From assembly GCA_026210745.1 (NCBI GenBank), contig CP110630.1, forward strand, positions 4,340,001-4,404,000: DNA of 64,000 nt, in the 5' to 3' direction. The position numbers were made by a program, and so were the translations under genes. The notes under the pieces were generated by a model, which saw only the letters and a program-made list of their open reading frames with translations, searched no databases and had not been told where the DNA came from. Below are positions 11,791-19,865 of this stretch, in pieces. The stretch is from Exobasidium rhododendri (Eukaryota > Basidiomycota > Exobasidiomycetes > Exobasidiales > Exobasidiaceae). The first letter of the stretch is position 1, and each line of letters starts with the position of its first letter.

Positions 11791-11905
11791 GCCCGCAGAC
11801 AAAGAAGAGAAAGGGAGAGATTCATTGCAGAGTCGAGGCCTGTTTTACAATGTAACAACAACGACTAACAAGGAGGTGGGGGACACGCCCGGGTACAGTG
11901 CGGCT

Positions 11906-14900
11906 CTACTCAGCCCAGATTAATGACAACTTAAAGTCTTCATCGTTGACTGTCTGTTGTTCTTCGACAATGACCTTACTTCCGGCGGGTCTCTTGCTGA
12001 CGTCCATGGGCGACCTCTTGAGAATTCGTTGAAACAACTCTCCTTGGCTTTCGAAAGCCTCTTTCAGCGCCCGACCTACCTCCTTCTCAAACGAGTAATA
12101 GGCATCGATTTCATCTGTCTGCAGCAGTCCTGCCTTCTTTCGTAGTCTCTGGATACGATTCACTAGATCTCTAGCGCTCCCTTGGCTCTGTAACTCCGGT
12201 CGTATTTCCTTGTCCAGTAGGATGACCACTTGGCCATCTGTATCACTGTCCCATTGGCCTTGTTTGTCTTTCAAGTCAACAAATCGGATGACTTTCAAAT
12301 CCTCTTGACCCAGCTCAATGCCTTCTACGGTGATCTTGCCGGTGGTAGCGTACTTCTTTGCCTCGGCAGACGTCACCTTTTCTAGTCCTTTCTTCACCTT
12401 GCCCATGTCTTTTTTCAATTTACGGCCAAGAATGGGCCAATCGGCTGCTAGCTTGAATTGTACACCGCAGGCGCCTTCATCGGTGGTCAAAGAAAGTTCT
12501 TGCACGTTGAGCTCCTCTTCGATGTACCCTGACAGTGACTTGACGTCGTCCAGGAATTGTTGTTCGCTATGGAAGACGATCAGCTCTTTGAGTGGCACTC
12601 GCAGGGGTAACGTATTACGCTCTCGAATAGCACGACTCAGTTCGATCACCGTCTGGAGAGCGGCAAATTGTCGTTGTATGACAGGGTCCAGGTACTCTTC
12701 TCGAACCTCTGGGAAGCTCAGGAAGTGGACCGATCGAGTATCTTCTTGATCGTCAGCCGATTGAGCCGGTAGCATCACTCGCAGTCCTTGATAGATATTC
12801 TCCGTCAAGAATGGTGTGAAAGAAGACATCGTTCTGCACAGTGTGAACAGAGCCTCAAACAAGGAGTTGAGGGCTGCGAGCGTATCTTGGAGCCCGTTTT
12901 CTCCCTTGAAGCGCCTTCGATTGAAGCGGATGTACCAATTTGTGAGCTCATCGATCAACTTCAACAACCTGTCCATGACAGTGTACAGTCTATAAGCGTC
13001 CATCTCTTCCTTGACGACTCTGATCAAGCTTTGACATCGTGCCAAGATCCATCGATCCATGACATTGTCACTCTTTGGTGCGTGCGGATCGTACTTGAAG
13101 TCTGTTCCCGTCTCCTTCTTGAGCAAGGTAACTTGACCCAGCAAGAAACGATAACTGTTCAACCAGGGAAGGAAGGCAGAAGAGAGGACTTCTTTGACAC
13201 CTTCCTCTCTGAATCGTAAGTTTTCGCCTCTTACGACTGGTGAATTGACCAAGTAAAGCCGGACAGCATCAGCTCCGTATTTATCGATCAGCAAGGTAGG
13301 GTCAGGATAATTTCGAAGGCTTTTGCTCATCTTCTTGCCGTCTGCCGCCAGGACTAACCCGGTAGTGATCAGATTCTTCCAGGGTGCCGTGTCGAAGAGA
13401 TGGGTGGCAAGGATGAGAAGTGTGTAGAACCATCCTCTCGTTTGGTCGATTCCTTCACAGACAAAATCAGCAGGGAAACTCTTGTTGAACTTGTCCTTGT
13501 TCTCAAAGGGATAATGAGCTTGAGAGTAAGGCATACTTCCTGACTCGAACCAACAATCGAAGACCTCTTCAATGCGATGTAAGGTTCCCTTCCCTTGCTG
13601 CGATGGGATGGTAATGTCGTCAATCTTGTCCCGATGCAGATCAGTCAAGCCACTTCTGCCAGACAGCTTTTCCAGTTGCTCTACGGAAGAGATGCAGACG
13701 ATCTCTTCGTAATCGTCGCTAACCCAAAGAGGAATAGGGGTACCCCAATATCGATTTCGACTTATGTTCCAATCTCGAGCATTCGCCAACCAATTGCCGA
13801 ATCTGCCTTCTCCTACGTGGGCCGGTACCCATCTTGTCTTTGCGTTGTTCTTGACCAACTTGTCGACAATCGGTTCTACCTTGACAAACCAAGCAGGAAT
13901 TGCTTTGTAGATCAAAGGTGTCCCGGATCTCCAACAGAAAGGATATTGATGGCGTAGAGTAGACTGGACGACTAACCTACCTCTCGCTTTGAGATCTTTC
14001 TGAATCTGTTTATCAGCTTCCTTGACGTGAACGCCTTGATAGTCGGGTACTTCGGCAGTGAATCTCCCACTCTCGTCTACAGGGCAAGGGGGCAGCATTT
14101 CCTTTGTGATGATTCCATTAGCCACTGCAATACGATGATCTTCATCACCAAATGCAGGCGCTTGTTGAACAATACCAGTACCAGCGTCAGACGTGACATA
14201 AGGATCAGCTACCACTCTGAAAGCTACATCCTTATACTTTTCATAAAAGTAGTCAAACAGCGGGACAACTTTCCATCCTACCATGTCCTTTCCTTTGCGC
14301 TCTTCCAACTTCGTCCATTTGGCCTTTTTAGGATCCTTATAAAGAGTCGTCATGAGTTTTTCCAAGATCCAATAATTGACATCCTTTTCTTCATCGTGAA
14401 TCTTAATGTAAGTGAAGTCTGGGTGAACACATACTCCGAGGTTGGAAGGCGTCGTCCAGGGCGTTGTCGTCCACGCCAAGAGCGAGGTTTTGGGATCGTC
14501 GCGGAGGGGAAAGCTGACGACGATGGCCGGATCTAGTACATCTCGGTAATCTGAACCAGCTTCAAAATTGCTCAATGGAGTCGTGCACGCAGTAGAGTAT
14601 GGCATGACCCTCATTCCTCGGTAGACCATTTCCTTTTGATATAGTTGACCAAATACCCACCACACTGTCTCCATGAAAGAAGTATTCATCGTTTTGTATC
14701 CTCCATCAAAGTCGATCCATCGGCCCATTCGTTCCACAGTCTGTTTCCATTCTCCTTGATACCTCATAACAATAGCTCTACACTCTGCGTTGTAAGCTGG
14801 AATACCCATCGCCATGACATCCTCCTTGCCTTTGATTCCGAGTTTCTTGTCGATTTCGTGCTCCACAGGTAGACCATGGCAATCCCAGCCGAACCTTCGA

Positions 14901-15160
14901 TCGACATAGTGGCCAGTGGAATGAGCATGCCTTGTCACGATATCTTTGATCGTTCCAGCGAGTAGGTGACCGTAGTGTGGAAGTCCGGTAGCAAAGGGCG
15001 GGCCATCGTAGAAGGAGTACGGTTTCCTTCCTTTGGACTGCTCTAGTGACGTCTTAAATGCGTCAATCTCTTTCCAGAAGCTGAGCACAGTCTCTTCCTC
15101 TTTAGGGAAAGAGAAGGACGTGTTTGGATCGTGTGAGGGAAAAGAGGCTTGAGTAGCCAT
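11906..15160 (-). CDS. ILS1: isoleucyl-tRNA synthetase, cytoplasmic
   Basis: A single exon of 1084 residues, normal for eukaryotic cytosolic IleRS. The class I ATP-binding motifs are complete: the HIGH-type motif is HYGH at residues 62-65 (in GLPHYGHLLAGT) and the KMSKS loop is GKKMSKSLRN near residue 608. Between them are CP1 editing-domain segments such as LAWTTTPWTTPSNLG (the conserved Thr-rich editing loop) and YVTSDAGTGIVQQAPAFGDED. The anticodon-binding domain carries SYRFLLGQ and NWYIRFNRRRFKG. There is no N-terminal presequence, so this is the cytosolic enzyme. It loads isoleucine onto tRNA-Ile. The gene converges on SNU23. Confidence 0.97.
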   Translation of the reverse strand: MATQASFPSHDPNTSFSFPKEEETVLSFWKEIDAFKTSLEQSKGRKPYSFYDGPPFATGLPHYGHLLAGTIKDIVTRHAHSTGHYVDRRFGWDCHGLPVEHEIDKKLGIKGKEDVMAMGIPAYNAECRAIVMRYQGEWKQTVERMGRWIDFDGGYKTMNTSFMETVWWVFGQLYQKEMVYRGMRVMPYSTACTTPLSNFEAGSDYRDVLDPAIVVSFPLRDDPKTSLLAWTTTPWTTPSNLGVCVHPDFTYIKIHDEEKDVNYWILEKLMTTLYKDPKKAKWTKLEERKGKDMVGWKVVPLFDYFYEKYKDVAFRVVADPYVTSDAGTGIVQQAPAFGDEDHRIAVANGIITKEMLPPCPVDESGRFTAEVPDYQGVHVKEADKQIQKDLKARGRLVVQSTLRHQYPFCWRSGTPLIYKAIPAWFVKVEPIVDKLVKNNAKTRWVPAHVGEGRFGNWLANARDWNISRNRYWGTPIPLWVSDDYEEIVCISSVEQLEKLSGRSGLTDLHRDKIDDITIPSQQGKGTLHRIEEVFDCWFESGSMPYSQAHYPFENKDKFNKSFPADFVCEGIDQTRGWFYTLLILATHLFDTAPWKNLITTGLVLAADGKKMSKSLRNYPDPTLLIDKYGADAVRLYLVNSPVVRGENLRFREEGVKEVLSSAFLPWLNSYRFLLGQVTLLKKETGTDFKYDPHAPKSDNVMDRWILARCQSLIRVVKEEMDAYRLYTVMDRLLKLIDELTNWYIRFNRRRFKGENGLQDTLAALNSLFEALFTLCRTMSSFTPFLTENIYQGLRVMLPAQSADDQEDTRSVHFLSFPEVREEYLDPVIQRQFAALQTVIELSRAIRERNTLPLRVPLKELIVFHSEQQFLDDVKSLSGYIEEELNVQELSLTTDEGACGVQFKLAADWPILGRKLKKDMGKVKKGLEKVTSAEAKKYATTGKITVEGIELGQEDLKVIRFVDLKDKQGQWDSDTDGQVVILLDKEIRPELQSQGSARDLVNRIQRLRKKAGLLQTDEIDAYYSFEKEVGRALKEAFESQGELFQRILKRSPMDVSKRPAGSKVIVEEQQTVNDEDFKLSLIWAE

Positions 15161-15524
15161 CTTTGTTAGCTTGTCCCAATGGCGAAAGGTGGAGGACCAG
15201 AACGTAGGGAAGGAAGAAGGGACAATAGGCTGCAGCCAGAATTTGAGGAGGAAGAAAGGTACAGAATGGCTGAAACGCCCAACAGATGCCGCTCCTTCTA
15301 TTTTTTGGAGTATTTCACGTGTATGACTCGAGCAGCGCGGCCCATTCCTGTTTCACTGCAACATGCTCACAAGCATTTCACGCTTCGTCTCTGCCTTCAG
15401 ACTGGTCTCTGCCTTCAGACTGGTCTCGCTTCAGTCACAAGGAAAGAAGTGTCTATTCTGCGGCTCATTCTTCGACGGCCCCAGTTCTATATTTGCTTAG
15501 CTATGATATTGTTACAAATGCAGT
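15161..15524. other. ILS1 upstream spacer with an 18-nt tandem duplication
   Basis: 364 nt between the ILS1 start and the stop of the upstream LisH-WD40 gene, both on the minus strand. It carries two exact copies of an 18-nt unit (GTCTCTGCCTTCAGACTG) at 15387-15404 and 15405-15422, plus a partial third copy to about 15434. Open frames here have no family resemblance. The spacer should contain the ILS1 promoter, but no element is recognised. Confidence 0.6.
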
Positions 15525-17375
15525 TCAATCTCTAGACACGATGCGTATGGTACGGTCGTAACCGCAAGTGGCTAGTGTTCCCCTATCGTCTAGAACGACG
15601 AGGCTCTTGATGAGTGAATTTCCGCCCCTCGACCAAGTAGCAGCACGCTGGCTCTCGCTGCCGCCTACATTGAATGGACCGCCATGAGCCAAAACTTTAG
15701 CACGTATCTTTCCTTTTGTGTCGATCAACCGAGCGTATCCCTCTTCGCTCGTCACCCACGCAGCGGAGCCATCTGGAAGCCACTCATGTCGAATGGTTGC
15801 AAAACCACTCGATTCCACGCCGGTCCATAGTGTCGTCGAGCGGAGTGAGGAGAGTAGGGGCATGATAAGGATGCGAGAGAGTGCAGATGAAGAAGCAGCA
15901 TAGCCAGTCGAAGGGATGCTGTGATCACCGGTCTGAATGCATATGTGATTTTGCGTAGGGTGTAGAGTCAGATGCATTAGCGAGTAGCTAACGTGATAGT
16001 CTAGTCTGTTGGTGTTGGTGTTGTAGTGAAGGACAGTCCAATCTTCGGGTATCGGTGTGGTGCTGTCGCCTATCTTTGATCGAGACAGGTCAGTGGAAAG
16101 GCTGGCTACCTCATCGGCACTTTCTGTGTCTACGTCCATCGGCAGCGCAATGTAGTGCACAAAAGAATCGCTTCGGACAGTGTAGGCCAGCCAATTTCTC
16201 TTGGAGAGGACTTCGTCATCTTCGAGATCATCATCACCGTGCTCGGTCGGAGTTGGTCCAAGTATCAGATCTTCCTTGCCTAGCCCATCGTCGTTCTTGG
16301 AAGGTCCCGGACGAGCACGAACGAAGAGAATTGACTCTGGATTATTAACAGTCGTGGCAGTGTGAATTAAGTCGTATGTGGTAGTCAGAGGTGGCGGCAT
16401 TTCATCAAATTCTTCGTCATCTTCGGCAACTACTGGCTCTACCCCACTACGCTTATAGACGCATATGGTCTTGTCATAGCTGCAAGTGGCCAGGTATTGT
16501 CCGCAAGGTGAAAAGGCGCATTTGACGACAAATTTGGTGTGATTTCGAAGGATTTGAATTGGTTTCCTATGCAACAGATCCCAGACGATGACCTTGCTGT
16601 CCATTCCACAGCTGACGAATTCTCTTTGATACGATTTGTTAGGATTCTGAGCTGTCCATAGCACCGCAGCACTGTGTCTGTCGTCGAGACTCGATCCCGT
16701 TCCTGGTTCAAAGACCTCGATCATCTCGCCACTATCTACATCGCTGAAGACTATTCTTTTGTCAGCTGCCGTAGAGCATAGTAGTCTTCTGGTTTGCGTG
16801 ACATAGCGTGCTTCTGTCGTCGAGAAGGTGTAAGTCGGCAGAGTGCAGAGAGAAAGCGAAAGAATGTTGCTGTTGTGAAGGTTTTCGTGAGTCTTTGTCA
16901 ACTTAAAGTCTAAAGAAGGAGGACCGGGAAGAGTCAAATCGGTAGGCGACTTGGAGAGAAGCTTCTTTGCTAACAGTCGTTGCCTTTTTTGTAGCGCTAA
17001 GTTGGACTGATGTAATTTGATCAACCCTTCCAAGCTGACATACTGATCTGTTTCGCTCTTCCTTTGAGACTCATCATCGCCGCTCTGCCATGTCCAGCCT
17101 GCCTTTCCCGCATCCTGTTGAAAGGACTCGAGCGTAGACTGGTAGCCTTGCTGCTCCAAAAAGTTAGCAATAGCAGCATGTGCAATCTGACGAGTGTCGA
17201 CTAAGCGCTCGTTGCCCGACATTCCGCGCACAAAGACTGTAGTCAACCTAGCTAGCTCTTCATCGTCTGGAGGAGGAGGAGCAGCAGCAGGCCTTCTTTC
17301 CTCAATCGGCCTTCGTGCGTGTCCGCCTTCCCCGTGTTCCGAGTCCAGAGCCCGTCGACGCGTTTCTGAGGGCAT
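15525..17375 (-). CDS. LisH-domain WD40-repeat protein, function not assigned
   Basis: A single exon of 616 residues. A proline/alanine-rich lead (residues 28-38) is followed by a LisH-type dimerisation motif at about 65-92 (IAHAAIANFLEQQGYQSTLESF). WD40 repeats fill the rest: TAADKRIVFSDVDSG, SCGMDSKVIVWDL followed by ILRNHTKFVVKCAFSPCG, ATCSYDKTICVYKRSG, and near the C-terminus ATCGYDRTIRIVSRD. A loop around residue 330-400 is acidic and probably disordered. LisH-WD40 proteins act as scaffolds in dynein regulation, ubiquitin ligases and chromatin complexes; nothing seen here chooses between these. The beta-propeller is diverged, and I count only four or five recognisable blades. It is not PAC1/LIS1, because the coiled coil and Lis1-specific blade sequences are absent. 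Confidence 0.8.
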   Translation of the reverse strand: MPSETRRRALDSEHGEGGHARRPIEERRPAAAPPPPDDEELARLTTVFVRGMSGNERLVDTRQIAHAAIANFLEQQGYQSTLESFQQDAGKAGWTWQSGDDESQRKSETDQYVSLEGLIKLHQSNLALQKRQRLLAKKLLSKSPTDLTLPGPPSLDFKLTKTHENLHNSNILSLSLCTLPTYTFSTTEARYVTQTRRLLCSTAADKRIVFSDVDSGEMIEVFEPGTGSSLDDRHSAAVLWTAQNPNKSYQREFVSCGMDSKVIVWDLLHRKPIQILRNHTKFVVKCAFSPCGQYLATCSYDKTICVYKRSGVEPVVAEDDEEFDEMPPPLTTTYDLIHTATTVNNPESILFVRARPGPSKNDDGLGKEDLILGPTPTEHGDDDLEDDEVLSKRNWLAYTVRSDSFVHYIALPMDVDTESADEVASLSTDLSRSKIGDSTTPIPEDWTVLHYNTNTNRLDYHVSYSLMHLTLHPTQNHICIQTGDHSIPSTGYAASSSALSRILIMPLLSSLRSTTLWTGVESSGFATIRHEWLPDGSAAWVTSEEGYARLIDTKGKIRAKVLAHGGPFNVGGSESQRAATWSRGGNSLIKSLVVLDDRGTLATCGYDRTIRIVSRD

Positions 17376-17659
17376 CTTGTCTTTCAGAGGTTATGAATGG
17401 AACTAGAGCGAGCTAGTCCTTAATGCACTAAGCATTCGCTTGCATGAAAAGACAGACTGTCGAGGATATTGCAGATACGGTTCGTCCAGCCAAAATTAGC
17501 CGGACCCCGCACGAGGGAGGAGGAAAAGTGTAGTGGCCTTCCCTTGGGGTGGATTGGAAGTGTTACTACTGCGCTTCACGTCCTACGACCTCGCCTTCGC
17601 CCTTTCCACACACTCCAGCACCACTTGCTACTGTCACACTAGCAGCCTTCCTTTACATC

Positions 17660-19524
17660 ATGACGGAAGCAGCATCACTGAACTACACCCCCATCGATAA
17701 GATCGTCAAGATCAATGAGGATCTCAGAGCGTCCTTCTTGTCTGGAAAGACTCGCGATCTAGAGTACCGAAAAAATCAGCTCAAACAACTTGCATTCTTG
17801 CTCAATGACAATTCAGACGCATTTGTTGAATCGATCCGAAAGGACTTAGGTCGATCGAGATTCGAGTCCATGTTTGCTGAGATCATGGGCACAGTGAATG
17901 AAATCATGGAGGCTCTTCATTCGTTGGACAAATGGGCGAAGGACGACAAACCTTGGGCTGGACTTGCCTGGGCTTTCCACACGACTTTGGTGAAGAAGGA
18001 ACCAAAGGGAACAGTCTTGGTATTAGGTGCATGGAACTACCCTGTTACTGTCCAGATTGGACCTGTCATTGCCGCCATTGCAGCAGGAAATTGTGTAGTC
18101 CTTAAACCGTCGGAAGTGGCAAGCCACACTGCCAAGCTGATCGCTGAATTGTGGCCGAAGTACATGGACCCAGAGACTTCTCGAATCGTTCTTGGAGCTA
18201 TTCCTGAGTCTACAGCTCTTCTCGATCAACGATGGGAGCACATTTTCTACACCGGAAACGGAACTGTAGGACGAATCGTCTCTGAAAAGGCGGCAAAATG
18301 GCTTTGCCCTACCACGTTGGAGTTGGGAGGAAAGTCGCCTACGATTGTTGATGAAACGGCCGATCTCAAGATTGCCGCTCATCGAATCTTGTGGGGAAAG
18401 TCACTCAACTGTGGTCAAACTTGCATAGCACCCGATTACGTTCTTTGCACTGCCTCTGTCCAAGACAGGTTTGTAGAAGAGTTGAAGAAGGCTGCCGCCG
18501 AATTCTGGCCAGCCACGACGGGAGGTGTGGTGAATTCGTCCTCGTATGGTCGAATCATCAACGAAGGTCACTGGAAACGCATCAGTCAGATGGTGGCGAA
18601 CTCAAAGGGCACAGTCATCCTTGGTGGAGAAAGCGACGAGAGTCAAAAATTGATGGCACCCACCGTCATCTCCAATTGCAAGTCTGATGACTCGACAATG
18701 AATGGTGAAATCTTTGGACCGATTCTGCCCATCGTCCCCGTCAAGAACATGAAGGAGGCCATCGATTTCATCAATGCTCGTGACCAGCCCCTTGCTCTCT
18801 ACATCTTTGCATCTGATGCAGTAGCAAGCAACATCATCGACAACACACGATCAGGAAGCGTCGTGGTTGGTGACAACATTCTTCAGTACGCCATCGGTGC
18901 TCTGCCATTCGGAGGAACTGGTCCTTCCGGGTATGGAAGCTACCATGGCAAGGCTGGCTTTATGACTTTCAGCCATGAACGTGCCACTCTACTTGCCCCT
19001 CATCGCGGCATCCTGGGCAAGATTGTAGAACTGGCCTTGAAGCCTCGTTATCCCCCCTACACGGACGCCAACTTGAAGAAGTTCGCCATGCTCATCGGAC
19101 AAAAGCCAAACTTCTCTCGACCCAGTGACCCTCATGCGAGCAAGAGCAAGGTGAGTGCCCGATTGTAGCAGCAGCAATGCTCGATATCTGCTGCTCGCTA
19201 TTGCCTCCCTTCGCTACCTCTCGCCACTCATGCTCATCACCGCCTTTCCTTTCCGACAACTCCTTCCAACTGTTTTCCGACTTTCGACTTCTCCTACTGC
19301 CACCCTTTCCTTTGTGGATGGGGCATCTATAATGCTGTTACAACAACAATAATGATATACCATAATTCTTCTCGTATTGCTGTTTTGTTACAACCGTACT
19401 ACCGCTATATCCTTCTCTTCAGGCCCTTCGCAGCAAATCAATACTGTCTCGCTACGGACTTCTCGCTTTCCTTCTGGCTCTTGTGCTGGGTGCTCGTCAA
19501 CGCGGTCTCATCACCTCCTTTTAA
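17660..19524 (+). CDS. HFD1: fatty aldehyde dehydrogenase (ALDH3/HFD1 type), with ER-tail and PTS1 alternative ends
   Basis: Spliced form: exons 17660-19150 and 19423-19524, 530 residues. The ALDH3 active site is complete: LGAWNYPV, catalytic Glu221 in LELGGKSP, and nucleophile Cys255 in NCGQTCIAPDY, with LPFGGTGPSGYGSYHG downstream. It oxidises long-chain aldehydes to fatty acids with NAD(P)+. The second exon adds 33 residues with a hydrophobic segment at 508-521 (YGLLAFLLALVLGA) followed by ARQRGLITSF, a C-terminal membrane anchor as in ER-bound members. If the 272-nt intron (19151-19422) is retained, the protein is 502 residues and ends KSKVSARL-stop; ARL is a PTS1-type peroxisomal signal. 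The acceptor has a good pyrimidine tract and a TACTACC-like branch site near 19398. An open frame upstream to 17549 exists, but 17660 matches the family start. PEX5 follows on the same strand. Confidence 0.93.
19151..19422 (+). other. facultative last intron of HFD1, its donor encoding a PTS1
   Basis: The donor GTGAGT and the next 12 nt read in frame as Val-Ser-Ala-Arg-Leu-stop (19151-19168). The acceptor CAG ends at 19422 after a tract of TATATCCTTCTCTTCAG type. There is no other AG with a suitable tract between about 19200 and 19400. Retention or premature polyadenylation inside the intron gives the PTS1 form; removal gives the membrane-anchored form. Confidence 0.75.
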
Positions 19525-19865
19525 AGATTTCTTGTATGCTACTCTCACTACGTCTACTTGCCCCCTCCGCTGGGCCCCTTTGTACGACTCGGTGCGAGTG
19601 CGATCAATGTTATTGCTGCTACTACCGTTTCAAAGATCAAAAATCGGAGAGTTTACGCTCTTTGAGGAAGTAGCCTCGAGAGGCGACTCTGATCCGGCTT
19701 TAAAAATTGATATTATAACCGACAGGATTTCAATTGTACCACTCCTTACACGCGTCGAGGAGAGCAGGAGTGTGATAATCGGATCTTAGGACTTTTCCCT
19801 GTTCTTGGGCGTTGAAAGGGCAGTTACCACCCACTCCGGTACTCCTGACCCTATCCTCTGTCAAC
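19525..19865. promoter_or_regulatory. HFD1 3' region / PEX5 promoter
   Basis: 341 nt between the spliced HFD1 stop and the PEX5 ATG. An A/T-rich stretch at about 19700-19725 (TTTAAAAATTGATATTATAA) could be a core promoter for PEX5. I see no other gene. Confidence 0.4.

Noticed and set aside
14027-14536. 169-codon plus-strand open frame
   Set aside because: Antisense to the isoleucyl-tRNA synthetase, no family resemblance.
17549-17659. N-terminal extension of the aldehyde dehydrogenase
   Set aside because: Open frame upstream of 17660 gives Cys/Pro/Ser-rich sequence unlike the family; likely 5' UTR.
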